Source: Rikenellaceae bacterium (GTDB taxonomy: Bacteria; Bacteroidota; Bacteroidia; Bacteroidales; Rikenellaceae). From it: a stretch of 64,000 bases of DNA. Below are positions 25,773 to 33,365 of this stretch, one piece after another. The notes under the pieces are model-generated. The model was not told where the DNA came from. It worked only from the letters and a program-made list of their open reading frames with translations, and searched no databases. Every line of letters starts with the position of its first letter. Position 1 is the stretch's first letter. The position numbers were made by a program, and so were the translations under genes. The DNA lies in the NCBI GenBank assembly GCA_017936385.1, contig JAGBFQ010000033.1:61076-125075 (forward strand), in the 5' to 3' direction.

Positions 25773-26066
25773 ATGATAACCATTACCTCCGACACCTACA
25801 ATCAAATGGCCGACCAACTTGCCGAGCAACTCGTCGACACCGACTACTACTCGGGACAAATTCACTACTCGGCACCCGAATACGACGCAACCCTCACTTC
25901 GACACTCATCGTCTACCGCTCGTCGCACACTGCGCCTGACCGAACGTGGAACACCATTGCAGATGTTGTGCCCGTTTGGTGGAGCTGTTCGACCACCACG
26001 GATGAGGGTGAAAAGCTCAATGACTTCGACTTTAATCGCGTGCGCAAGCTGCTGATTAATAGATAG
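25773..26066 (+). CDS. 97-aa protein of unknown function in phage module
   Basis: A small acidic protein (MITITSDTYNQMADQLAEQLVDTDYYSG) with no signal peptide and a central beta-like stretch (LTSTLIVYRSSHTAPDRTWNTIADVVPVWWSCSTTTDEG), ending NDFDFNRVRKLLINR. I do not recognise it. It lies between a phage-type repressor and a terminase, each a phage family, so a phage-derived role such as a replication or anti-repression factor is possible; this is speculation. The ATG at 25773 is 25 nt after a TATTTTTG box. Confidence 0.65.
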   Translation: MITITSDTYNQMADQLAEQLVDTDYYSGQIHYSAPEYDATLTSTLIVYRSSHTAPDRTWNTIADVVPVWWSCSTTTDEGEKLNDFDFNRVRKLLINR

Positions 26067-26180
26067 TAGCGCGAAAAGTGCTCCAGGCAGGACGCTGCAA
26101 ACTTTCTCTTACGGTCAGTGGTCATTCAGACGGGGACGCCCCAAGCAGTCGGCAGACCGAGGACCACGTGGGGAGTTCAC

Positions 26181-26313
26181 AATTCACAATGCACAATTCA
26201 CAATTGGCTGAGTTGCAATTGCGTGCAGTGTGTCTTGTGAATTCCCATCATTAAATCGACCTAACTATCTGTGTTATATCTAATTGTGAATTGTGAATTG
26301 TGCATTGTGAATT
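26181..26313. repeat. 25-bp perfect inverted repeat flanking 83 bp, overlapping the terminase start
   Basis: AATTCACAATGCACAATTCA (26181-26200, plus CAATT) is perfectly inverted at 26289-26313. The right arm covers the terminase GTG at 26300. A related AATTGTGCATTGTGAATTA copy lies at 29217-29235. Outside the arms, 26067-26299 holds no gene that I can see. Confidence 0.85.
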
Positions 26314-27700
26314 AACAACTTTCGCTCGTGCGGTCTATCCGTTTATCTCGATGGATGACTTCCACGTCGCTTACTACCGCGTTTTGGATGCCTTTGCACG
26401 GGGCGCCATACGCAAATTGATTGTCACCGTGCCGCCGCAACACGGCAAGTCGCTCGGTTCGTCGGTGTTGCTGCCGGCCTACATTCTCGGACTAAACCCC
26501 GATGCACGGGTGGCAATTGCCTCGTACAGCGCAACCCTCGCATCGAGGTTTAACCGACGAGTTCAACGACTCATGGAGAGCCCCGAATACGAAGAACTGT
26601 TTGCCCAGACACGCATCAAAAAACAGGGCCAACGGAGTTCTTATATTCGAACGGCCGACCAAGTGGAGGTTATCGGTCATTCGGGCGAACTATTCTCGGT
26701 GGGACGCGAAGGCTCGCTGACGGGCAACCGCGTCGATGTCTTTATACTCGACGACCTCTACAAAGACGCCATGGAGGCCAACTCGCCCATCATCCGTGAG
26801 AATTGCTGGGAGTGGTACACCTCGGTTGTGCGCACCCGTATGCACAACCTCTCGCAGGAGCTGATTGTCTTTACGCGCTGGCATGAGGAGGACTTGATTG
26901 GCACTATCTCGCAGCGTGAACGTGTGACGCCCCTGACGCGTTGGGGACAACTCGACGCACCGTGTGACGGATGGTTGCATCTCAACTTCGAAGCTCTCAA
27001 GGAGTCACCCCCATCGGAGGTGGACCCTCGGGCCGTGGGTGAACCACTCTGGAGTGAGCAACACAGCCGCGAGTTACTGTTGGAGAAACGCCATCTCGAC
27101 CCGTTGCGTTTTGAGTGTATGTATCAAGGTCATCCGACGGTGCGTGGAGGGCTGCTCTATGGCGATAACTTTGCCACCTACGAGCGTCTGCCCGAGTGCA
27201 TCATCAAGCGCGGAAACTATACCGACACCGCCGATACGGGTGACGACTATCTGTGTTCGGTGTGCTACGTTGTCGACAACCGTTACAACATCTATGTCAC
27301 GGATGTGGTTTACAGCCGCGAGCCGATGGAGGTCACCGAGCGGCTTGTAGCCGACATGCTCAACCGAACCGCCACCCGTTCGGCCGACATCGAAAGCAAC
27401 AACGGTGGCCGAGGTTTTGCCCGTGCTGTGGCGGCACGAACCCCTCTGGCGCATATCGGTTGGTTTCATCAAAACGGTAACAAGGAGGCGCGAATACTCT
27501 CCAACTCGGCTACCGTCACGGGGCGCATCCGTATGCCGAGCGATTGGGCCGAGCGTTGGAGCGATTTCCACGCCCATCTGACCACCTATCGTCGCCAATT
27601 TCGAAGCAACCGTTGGCACGATGCGGCAGATGTTCTTACGGGCATTGTCGAGCGCGAGTTGTGTCGTCCCACGGCTGGCAAAATCGGATTTTTACAGTAG
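26300..27700 (+). CDS. Phage terminase large subunit (TerL)
   Basis: A DNA-packaging motor of 466 aa. It has the ATPase Walker A variant VPPQHGKS (about 44-51), an adenine/coupling region IASYSATLASRFNRRVQ and Walker B FILDD (148-152). The C-terminal RNase H-like nuclease has the acidic residues in DTGDDY, DIESNNGGRGFAR and WHDAADVL. Both catalytic domains look intact. The start is doubtful: GTG 26300 lies in an inverted repeat, the frame is closed by TGA just upstream, and ATG 26351 is the next option. No portal, capsid or small terminase gene adjoins it. Confidence 0.88.
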   Translation: MHCELTTFARAVYPFISMDDFHVAYYRVLDAFARGAIRKLIVTVPPQHGKSLGSSVLLPAYILGLNPDARVAIASYSATLASRFNRRVQRLMESPEYEELFAQTRIKKQGQRSSYIRTADQVEVIGHSGELFSVGREGSLTGNRVDVFILDDLYKDAMEANSPIIRENCWEWYTSVVRTRMHNLSQELIVFTRWHEEDLIGTISQRERVTPLTRWGQLDAPCDGWLHLNFEALKESPPSEVDPRAVGEPLWSEQHSRELLLEKRHLDPLRFECMYQGHPTVRGGLLYGDNFATYERLPECIIKRGNYTDTADTGDDYLCSVCYVVDNRYNIYVTDVVYSREPMEVTERLVADMLNRTATRSADIESNNGGRGFARAVAARTPLAHIGWFHQNGNKEARILSNSATVTGRIRMPSDWAERWSDFHAHLTTYRRQFRSNRWHDAADVLTGIVERELCRPTAGKIGFLQ

Positions 27701-27728
27701 AATTGTGCGAAATCCCGACAAATTGCAC

Positions 27729-27736
27729 TATATTTG
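27729..27736 (+). promoter_or_regulatory. Aldehyde dehydrogenase -7 box
   Basis: TATATTTG, 23 nt before the ATG at 27760. Confidence 0.55.
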
Positions 27737-27759
27737 TCTATCTTACGTGAAGTTACAAT

Positions 27760-29139
27760 ATGAATATGGAGAACACACCCGTGGAGAGAATTCCACAAAT
27801 AGTGGCCGCCCAACGCAGGTTTTTCGGTAGCGGCGCAACACTCGACATCAAATTCCGCCGCGAGGCACTCAAACGCCTTGCCAAGGCCCTCGACCATTGG
27901 GAAAAACCCCTGGCCGAAGCTCTATGGATGGACCTTCACAAAAGTTACCAGGAGGCCTATCTCACAGAGTTGAGTATCGTCAAGGGCGAAGTGCGCACCC
28001 ACCTGCGCAACCTGCACCGATGGATGCGCCCGCAGAGGGTGTGTACCCCCATCAAAATGATGCCCTCGCGCAGCCGTGTGGTAAGCGAGCCGCTCGGTAC
28101 GACGCTCATTATCTCGCCGTGGAACTACCCCGTACAGTTGCTGCTGAATCCGCTTGTAGGCGCGCTGTCGGCAGGTTGTACCGCCGTGCTGAAACCTTCG
28201 CCCTATGTGCCTAACGTGTCGCGCGTGTTGGGTGAGATGATTGAAAGTACGTTCAGCCCCGAACATGTGGCCGTGGTGCAGGGCAATCGCACGGTCAATG
28301 CGGCACTATTGGAGGAGCGTTGGGATTTGATTTTCTTTACGGGCAGCCCCGCACTCGGTCGCACCGTAATGGCAGCTGCCGCACGCAACCTCACCCCCGT
28401 AGTGCTGGAGTTGGGAGGCAAGAGTCCCTGCATCGTGGATGCCGAAGCCGACATCGAGGTGGCGGCCAAACGTATCGCTTGGGGCAAGAGTCTTAATGCG
28501 GGTCAGACCTGCATTGCACCCGACTATCTGTTGGTGCACTCGTCGGTCAAGGAGCGTTTTGTGAAGGCCCTCGAAAAGCAATTCCGCAAACTGCTTACCG
28601 ATAACCCGCAAAAAGCCACCCACTTCGTTCGTATGGTGAGTGACCGTGCGTGGGAGCGCGTGACGGGCTATCTGGCCGAAGGCAAGGTGTTGTTTGGCGG
28701 TGGCGCGAATCGTGCCGAGCGTTACATTGAACCTACGGTGGTGGAGGTAGGGCCCGAGAGTCGCATTATGCAGGAGGAGATTTTCGGTCCTGTGTTCCCG
28801 CTGTTGACATTCGACGATACGGACGAGGCTGTTCGCTTTGTGGTTGAGCGCGAGAAACCGCTGGCACTCTACTATTTTGGTTGCGAGTGCAAGGCCGCGC
28901 GTGTCATTCGTCACACCTCGTCGGGCGGTGCGTGCATCAACGATACCATTATGCATATAGCCAACGAGAATTTGCCTTTCGGTGGTGTGGGTAATTCGGG
29001 TATGGGAACCTATCATGGTCGTCTGAGTTATGATGCATTTTCGCACCGTCGTGCGGTGGTCTACACCCCGACATGGTTGGACCTGCCGTTCCGCTATATG
29101 CCCTACAAGTGGTTCAAAATTGTCAAAGGGCTTTTGTAG
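27760..29139 (+). CDS. Aldehyde dehydrogenase, class 3-like
   Basis: A 459-aa NAD(P)+-dependent aldehyde dehydrogenase. It has the oxyanion Asn in ISPWNYPVQLL (Asn122), VLKPSPY, the Rossmann FFTGSPALGRTVM (193-204), the general base in VLELGGKSP (Glu217) and the nucleophile in NAGQTCIAPDY (Cys251). The C-terminal helix LDLPFRYMPYKWFKIVKGLL resembles the membrane-proximal tail of class 3/fatty aldehyde dehydrogenases. Substrates are likely medium- or long-chain or aromatic aldehydes. It starts with its own promoter and ends at a bidirectional terminator. Confidence 0.92.
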   Translation: MNMENTPVERIPQIVAAQRRFFGSGATLDIKFRREALKRLAKALDHWEKPLAEALWMDLHKSYQEAYLTELSIVKGEVRTHLRNLHRWMRPQRVCTPIKMMPSRSRVVSEPLGTTLIISPWNYPVQLLLNPLVGALSAGCTAVLKPSPYVPNVSRVLGEMIESTFSPEHVAVVQGNRTVNAALLEERWDLIFFTGSPALGRTVMAAAARNLTPVVLELGGKSPCIVDAEADIEVAAKRIAWGKSLNAGQTCIAPDYLLVHSSVKERFVKALEKQFRKLLTDNPQKATHFVRMVSDRAWERVTGYLAEGKVLFGGGANRAERYIEPTVVEVGPESRIMQEEIFGPVFPLLTFDDTDEAVRFVVEREKPLALYYFGCECKAARVIRHTSSGGACINDTIMHIANENLPFGGVGNSGMGTYHGRLSYDAFSHRRAVVYTPTWLDLPFRYMPYKWFKIVKGLL

Positions 29140-29152
29140 AGTTTAGGGTAAA

Positions 29153-29190
29153 ACAAGAGAGTTGATTCCAACTGGAATCAACTCTCTTGT
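29153..29190. terminator. Bidirectional terminator, perfect 17-bp stem
   Basis: Arms 29153-29169 and 29174-29190 are perfectly complementary with an AACT loop, between the convergent aldehyde dehydrogenase and efp genes; the minus strand continues with TTTT. Confidence 0.8.
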
Positions 29191-29216
29191 CGTATAATGC
29201 ACACTATCTCTCAATT

Positions 29217-29235
29217 AATTGTGCATTGTGAATTA
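29217..29235. repeat. Copy of the AATTGTGCATTGTGAATTA repeat
   Basis: Nineteen bases identical to the right arm of the inverted repeat at the terminase start (26297-26315), in the same orientation 2.9 kb away. It overlaps the end of efp. Confidence 0.7.
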
Positions 29236-29799
29236 CTTAATACGCTCGTAGTACTCGCGGGTGCGGGTGTCAACGCGAATTTTGTCACCGGTGTTGATGA
29301 ACAAGGGAACCTTAACGGTAGCGCCGGTGTTTACGGTTGCGGGTTTGAGCGAGTTGGTCGATGCGGTGTCACCTTTGATACCAGGCTCGGTGTAGGTTAC
29401 CTCCATGTCAACAATGGGAGGAAGCTCGGCCGACAGAACCATATCTTTGTCGGTGTGGAACATAACCTCTACGATTTGACCGTCAACCATCAGGTCCGAG
29501 TTGGTGATGAGGTCGCGCTCGATGGTAATCTCCTCGAAAGTTTCGGTGTGCATGAAGTGAGCACCCAGGTCATCCTCATAGGTGAATTGGTAGGGGCGAC
29601 GCTCTACGCGAACGGGGGTGATAGCCGCACCTGCCGAGAAGGTGTTGTCGAGAACGCGGCCGTTCTCAAGGTTTTTGAGTTTGGTGCGCACGAAAGCGGG
29701 GCCTTTGCCGGGTTTTACGTGTTGGAAGTCGATAATCTGCCAGGTTTTGCTGTTCAGCTCGATGCACATTCCGATTTTAATGTCAGCTGTTGTTGCCAT
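29233..29799 (-). CDS. efp: Elongation factor P
   Basis: EF-P relieves ribosome stalling at polyproline runs. The 188-aa product has three beta domains: the N-terminal KOW-like domain with the exposed loop VKPGKGPAFVRTKLKN (Lys32 at the position that is modified in many bacteria), then GAAITPVRVERRPYQFTYEDD, and a C-terminal OB domain ending GDKIRVDTRTREYYERIK. It is full length, with a clear promoter upstream. Confidence 0.96.
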   Translation of the reverse strand: MATTADIKIGMCIELNSKTWQIIDFQHVKPGKGPAFVRTKLKNLENGRVLDNTFSAGAAITPVRVERRPYQFTYEDDLGAHFMHTETFEEITIERDLITNSDLMVDGQIVEVMFHTDKDMVLSAELPPIVDMEVTYTEPGIKGDTASTNSLKPATVNTGATVKVPLFINTGDKIRVDTRTREYYERIK

Positions 29800-29838
29800 A
29801 ATATTGTGTTTTGATTTAAAATTTCGTTAATAACCGCG

Positions 29839-29869
29839 CAAAAATAGCGTTTTTTTTTGTTTTTACCAA
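29839..29869 (-). promoter_or_regulatory. efp promoter
   Basis: TATTTTTG (29846-29839) with TTG (29869-29867) 20 bp upstream on the minus strand, 40 nt from the efp ATG. Confidence 0.65.
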
Positions 29870-29870
29870 C

Positions 29871-30419
29871 TTATTTGCCCCATTCGTAGTGTGCGGCGTC
29901 AACACCCAGGTGACAAAGCACTCGTTCGGTCACCGTGGCACACACCTCCTCGATGGTCGCGGGGTGGCTGTAAAACGATGGTGAGGCGGGCAAAACAACC
30001 GCTCCGGCCAGCGTTACGCGCTCCATGTTTTGGATATGTATCAGACTCAACGGAGTTTCGCGCACACACAACACCAAACGGCGACGCTCCTTGAGCATTA
30101 CGTCGGCGGCACGTCCCAGCAGGTCGGCCGACACTCCCGAGGCGATACGCCCGAGCGTTCCTACCGAACACGGAACAACGGCCATCGCATCGTAGCGTGC
30201 CGAACCCGAAGCCACGGCGTCAAACATATTGTCGTTGTCGACCATGCGTATTTTGTCGTTGGGGGGAATTGTCACGCCCTCGTACTCGGCCACGGCGCGT
30301 CCGTTGTTGGTCATGATAAGCGCGATTTCGCTCACCTCGCGGCTCTCGACAAGTCGCTCAACCAGCTGTCGGGCATAGATACTGCCGCTGGCGCCCGTAA
30401 CTCCCACAATCACTCTCAT
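29871..30419 (-). CDS. ubiX: Flavin prenyltransferase UbiX-like
   Basis: UbiX enzymes prenylate FMN to make the cofactor of UbiD decarboxylases. The 182-aa product has the FMN-binding VGVTGASGSIYARQL near the N-terminus, MTNNGR, the VVPCSVGTLGRIASGVSADLLGRAADV core, LVLCVRETPLSLIHIQNM and PASPSFYSHP. The start at 30419 overlaps the upstream deacetylase stop by ATGA, giving translational coupling. No ubiD gene is in the window. Confidence 0.92.
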   Translation of the reverse strand: MRVIVGVTGASGSIYARQLVERLVESREVSEIALIMTNNGRAVAEYEGVTIPPNDKIRMVDNDNMFDAVASGSARYDAMAVVPCSVGTLGRIASGVSADLLGRAADVMLKERRRLVLCVRETPLSLIHIQNMERVTLAGAVVLPASPSFYSHPATIEEVCATVTERVLCHLGVDAAHYEWGK

Positions 30420-31030
30420 AGCACAATGGGTTGGCACATCAAACCGCGCTCATAGACCAAGTCGAGTGTGCGAGGTAGGGCGTAAGACATATTCTTGAAA
30501 GTTTTGACCGAGTCGTGGAACACCACTATCGAACCCGACTTCAGGTGGTTGGTGGCGTTCTTGTAGCAGGTGCGTCCGTCGATGTAGCGGTTGTAGTCGC
30601 GGCTTAGGACGTTCCATAGCACGACGTGGTATCCTGCTTGGGTCAACCTCACGGCCTGACGCGGAGTGATGCGTCCGTAGGGCGGGCGGAAAAGATTGGT
30701 TTGCAGTAGTTTGTTGGCTTGTTCGACATTGGCGAGGTACTCCTCGGCGCTGCGTCCCCAGCCCTTCATGTGGTTGTGGGTGTGGTTGCCCACGGCGTGC
30801 CCTTCGGCGCGAATCATGTCGAGCAGGTGGGGGTACAATTCGGCGTTCTTGCCGATGCAGAAGAAGGTTGCCTTGGCGTCGTAGCGAGCCAATTGTCCGA
30901 GAATCCACTCTGTGATGGCCGGCGTCGGGCCGTCATCGAACGTAAGATAGACGCTACCGTCGGGATTGGGCAGATGCCAAACCAAATCGGGCGTGATATC
31001 GAGTAGTATTTGCGGAACGGGTATATGCAT
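30416..31030 (-). CDS. Polysaccharide deacetylase (NodB/CE4 type)
   Basis: A 204-aa protein, essentially only the NodB homology domain. It has YLTFDDGPTP (motif 1, Asp32/Asp33 region), GNHTHNHMKGW (metal His83 and His87), LFRPPYGRITP (motif 3), VVLWNVLSRDY and IVVFHDS. It should remove N-acetyl groups from peptidoglycan or another glycan. No signal peptide is visible from ATG 31030, unusual for a cell-wall enzyme; upstream in-frame sequence overlaps the divergent promoter region and was not used. It is coupled to ubiX. Confidence 0.88.
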   Translation of the reverse strand: MHIPVPQILLDITPDLVWHLPNPDGSVYLTFDDGPTPAITEWILGQLARYDAKATFFCIGKNAELYPHLLDMIRAEGHAVGNHTHNHMKGWGRSAEEYLANVEQANKLLQTNLFRPPYGRITPRQAVRLTQAGYHVVLWNVLSRDYNRYIDGRTCYKNATNHLKSGSIVVFHDSVKTFKNMSYALPRTLDLVYERGLMCQPIVL

Positions 31031-31062
31031 GGCCTCGGTGGCTCTTGTTCTTAAAACGCCCG

Positions 31063-31070
31063 CAAAGGTA
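31063..31070 (-). promoter_or_regulatory. Deacetylase-ubiX -7 box
   Basis: TACCTTTG on the minus strand, 32 nt before ATG 31030, divergent from the DUF4837 promoter. Confidence 0.6.
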
Positions 31071-31133
31071 GTATCGTGGCATCGAATATGCAAATTTCCG
31101 ACAAAAGTTGTGCTCGAAACCAAACTTTTTTTG

Positions 31134-31141
31134 TACTTTTG
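31134..31141 (+). promoter_or_regulatory. DUF4837 gene -7 box
   Basis: TACTTTTG, 22 nt before the ATG at 31164. Confidence 0.55.
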
Positions 31142-31163
31142 TAAAAGTGTGTAACAAACAAAA

Positions 31164-32180
31164 ATGAACAAAATGATGAGAAAAACACCTTTCCTGAGAA
31201 ATAAATCGCTTGTGTTGCTGTCGGCGCTGACCCTGCTGTTGACCGGCTGCGACGCCTTCCGCACGTTGTTCGACGAACCCGCAAAACCCGGTAGCAAGGG
31301 TGCGGCCTACGAGATGATTGTGGTCTGCAACCAAGAGATGTGGGAAGGCACGGTGGGTGATACGCTGCGCTCGGTGCTGTTGCGCCCTGTCGAGATGCTC
31401 AATCAACGAGAGCCCTATTTCGATGTACTGCGCGTCACGCCCGACGGCTTCCTGAAACTCAACACCGAGCATCGCAACGTTTTGATTGTTAATGTCAACC
31501 CCGAGAAATACGACTCGGCACGCTTGGTGGTAACGCAGGATGTCTATGCACTCAACCAACTGTTGATGTCGGCTACTGCTCCTACGGCTGCCGAGATGGT
31601 GACGTTGCTTGACAAAGAGCGCGAGAATATTTTGGGTGCCTATGAGTTGGTCGAGCAACGACGCAATACGGCGGCTTACGAAAAGTTCGGCCCAAAGCAC
31701 CTGGCCGACCTGGTCAAAGAGAAGTTCGGATTCTCGATGCACTTCCCCACGGGTTTCAAACTCGCCAAACAGACCAACGACTTCATTTGGACGCGCTACG
31801 AAATGCCCAAATCGGGTCAAGGAATTTTGATTTACAGCTACCCATATACGGGTCCCGAAGACCTCTCCGAGAGTCGTATCATCGCCCAACGCAACAAGTA
31901 TGCTGCATTGGTTCCGGGCCCTGCCGACGGAAGTTACATGACTACTGCGTTCGCTAAATCGGATGCAGTGCGTATTGATGGCCGACTGTGGGTTCGTACG
32001 CGTGGCTTCTGGGATGTTGAGGGTGACTTCATGGGTGGCCCGTTTGTGAGTTTCACCACGCTCGATACCTCGACCAACCGTGTTGTAACCATCGACGGAT
32101 ATGTCTTCTCGCCCGAGCTTCACAAACGCAACTACATCCGCGAGTTGGAACACGTGGTTCATACCGTAAGATTCGAATAG
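31164..32180 (+). CDS. DUF4837 family lipoprotein
   Basis: A 338-aa lipoprotein (LLSALTLLLTGC, Cys29). The body has the DUF4837 pattern: GAAYEMIVVCNQEMWEGTVGDTLRSVL near the mature N-terminus, VLIVNVNPEKYDSARLVVTQDVYA, KEKFGFSMHFPTGFKLAKQTNDFIWTRYEMP and the C-terminal DFMGGPFVSFTTLDTSTNRVVTIDGYVFSP. The family is restricted to Bacteroidetes and has no assigned function. A strong terminator follows. Confidence 0.88.
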   Translation: MNKMMRKTPFLRNKSLVLLSALTLLLTGCDAFRTLFDEPAKPGSKGAAYEMIVVCNQEMWEGTVGDTLRSVLLRPVEMLNQREPYFDVLRVTPDGFLKLNTEHRNVLIVNVNPEKYDSARLVVTQDVYALNQLLMSATAPTAAEMVTLLDKERENILGAYELVEQRRNTAAYEKFGPKHLADLVKEKFGFSMHFPTGFKLAKQTNDFIWTRYEMPKSGQGILIYSYPYTGPEDLSESRIIAQRNKYAALVPGPADGSYMTTAFAKSDAVRIDGRLWVRTRGFWDVEGDFMGGPFVSFTTLDTSTNRVVTIDGYVFSPELHKRNYIRELEHVVHTVRFE

Positions 32181-32200
32181 ACAAACATACATAGAGTACC

Positions 32201-32238
32201 AGCAGGGGCTGTCCCAATGTGGGCAGCCCCTGCTGTTT
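32201..32238 (+). terminator. Terminator after the DUF4837 gene
   Basis: AGCAGGGGCT (32201-32210) and AGCCCCTGCT (32225-32234) with inner CCC/GGG pairs, followed by GTTTC. Confidence 0.7.
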
Positions 32239-32286
32239 CGGTACGGTTTGTGCAACGGCCATAGACCATACCAATAATCTAATGCT

Positions 32287-33357
32287 ATGAAAATGTTTGT
32301 GAAAGGAGCTTTGCTTGGTGCAGCAGCGGTGGTTGGTGGCATTCACGGCTCGGTGGCTTGCACCGGAATCTCACTCAAGGCCGCCGATGGAAGTTACATT
32401 CAGGGGCGCACCATCGAGTGGTCGCGCGGACCGCTCAAAAGTGAGTACGTCATCATTCCGCGCGGCGAACAACTGCGCTCATACACTCCGACAGGTGCAA
32501 ATGGCTTGCAATTCAAGGCTCGCTATGGGGTGGTAGGATTGGCCGTTGTCGAACGCGAATTCATTGCCGAGGGTATCAATGAGGCGGGTTTGTCGGCGGG
32601 TCTGTTTTTCTTCCCGCGCTACGGCAGTTACGTGCCCTACGATGCTACAATGGCGGCGACGACACTGGCCGATTTGCAGGTTGTGCAGTGGATTCTGACG
32701 CAGTTCTCGTCCATCGACCAACTCAAAAAGGCCGTCGACAGCGTGCGTATTGTGGGCTTGGAGCGTTCGGCGGTGGTGCATTGGCGTGTGGGTGAACCCT
32801 CGGGACGACAGATAGTTATGGAGATTGTCGGCGGACAGGTCAACTTCTACGACAATACGGTGGGGGTGTTGACCAACGCTCCGAGCTTCCCCTGGCAGTT
32901 GGCCAACCTCAACAACTATGTCAATCTACGGGCAGGTGACGCAACCGACCAAACGCTCGGCGAGGTGACACTTCAACCGTTGGGCGGAAGTTCGGGAATG
33001 TTGGGTTTGCCTGGAGATTTCACCCCTCCGTCGAGGTTTGTACGTGCGGCGTTCTTCCGCAACACAGCACCGCAAAGGGCCGACGGATGGTCCACCGTGC
33101 AGGAGTGTTTCCACCTGCTCAACAATTTTGACGTACCGATTGCCATCGAGAATCCCGACGAGAAGACTCTGCCCAGCGCAACGCAATGGACAACGGCCAT
33201 AGACCTCACTACACGCAAGGTCTACTACAAGACGGCCTACAACAACTCCATCAGATGCATCGAGTTGGCGACTATCGACTTCGGGCAGGTGCGTTATCAG
33301 TCGCATCCTCTCGACCGCGAGCAACAGCAACCCGTCGAGATGGTGGAGGTGCAATAG
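32287..33357 (+). CDS. Linear amide C-N hydrolase (bile salt hydrolase/penicillin V acylase family)
   Basis: A 356-aa exported Ntn hydrolase. The signal peptide ends ...GSVA, leaving Cys25 as the N-terminal nucleophile of CTGISLKAADGSY. Counting from that Cys, the known active-site positions are present: Arg41 (GRTIEW), Asn98 (GINEAGL), Asn197 (LTNAPSF) and Arg250/Arg253 (PPSRFVRA). The usual Asp of bile salt hydrolases (R-x-x-D) is Glu44 here. It may act on conjugated bile acids, N-acyl homoserine lactones or penicillin V; the substrate cannot be decided from sequence. Confidence 0.87.
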   Translation: MKMFVKGALLGAAAVVGGIHGSVACTGISLKAADGSYIQGRTIEWSRGPLKSEYVIIPRGEQLRSYTPTGANGLQFKARYGVVGLAVVEREFIAEGINEAGLSAGLFFFPRYGSYVPYDATMAATTLADLQVVQWILTQFSSIDQLKKAVDSVRIVGLERSAVVHWRVGEPSGRQIVMEIVGGQVNFYDNTVGVLTNAPSFPWQLANLNNYVNLRAGDATDQTLGEVTLQPLGGSSGMLGLPGDFTPPSRFVRAAFFRNTAPQRADGWSTVQECFHLLNNFDVPIAIENPDEKTLPSATQWTTAIDLTTRKVYYKTAYNNSIRCIELATIDFGQVRYQSHPLDREQQQPVEMVEVQ

Positions 33358-33365
33358 ACGCACCG

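Noticed and set aside
26067..26313. Possible CRISPR-like array from the repeated CACAATTCACAAT units
   Set aside because: Units are adjacent and inverted with no regular spacers; it is an inverted repeat, and no cas gene is in the window.
30954..32342. 462-codon minus-strand frame opposite the DUF4837 gene
   Set aside because: Antisense of a lipoprotein gene with lipobox, promoter and family match; the product is low in any known motif.
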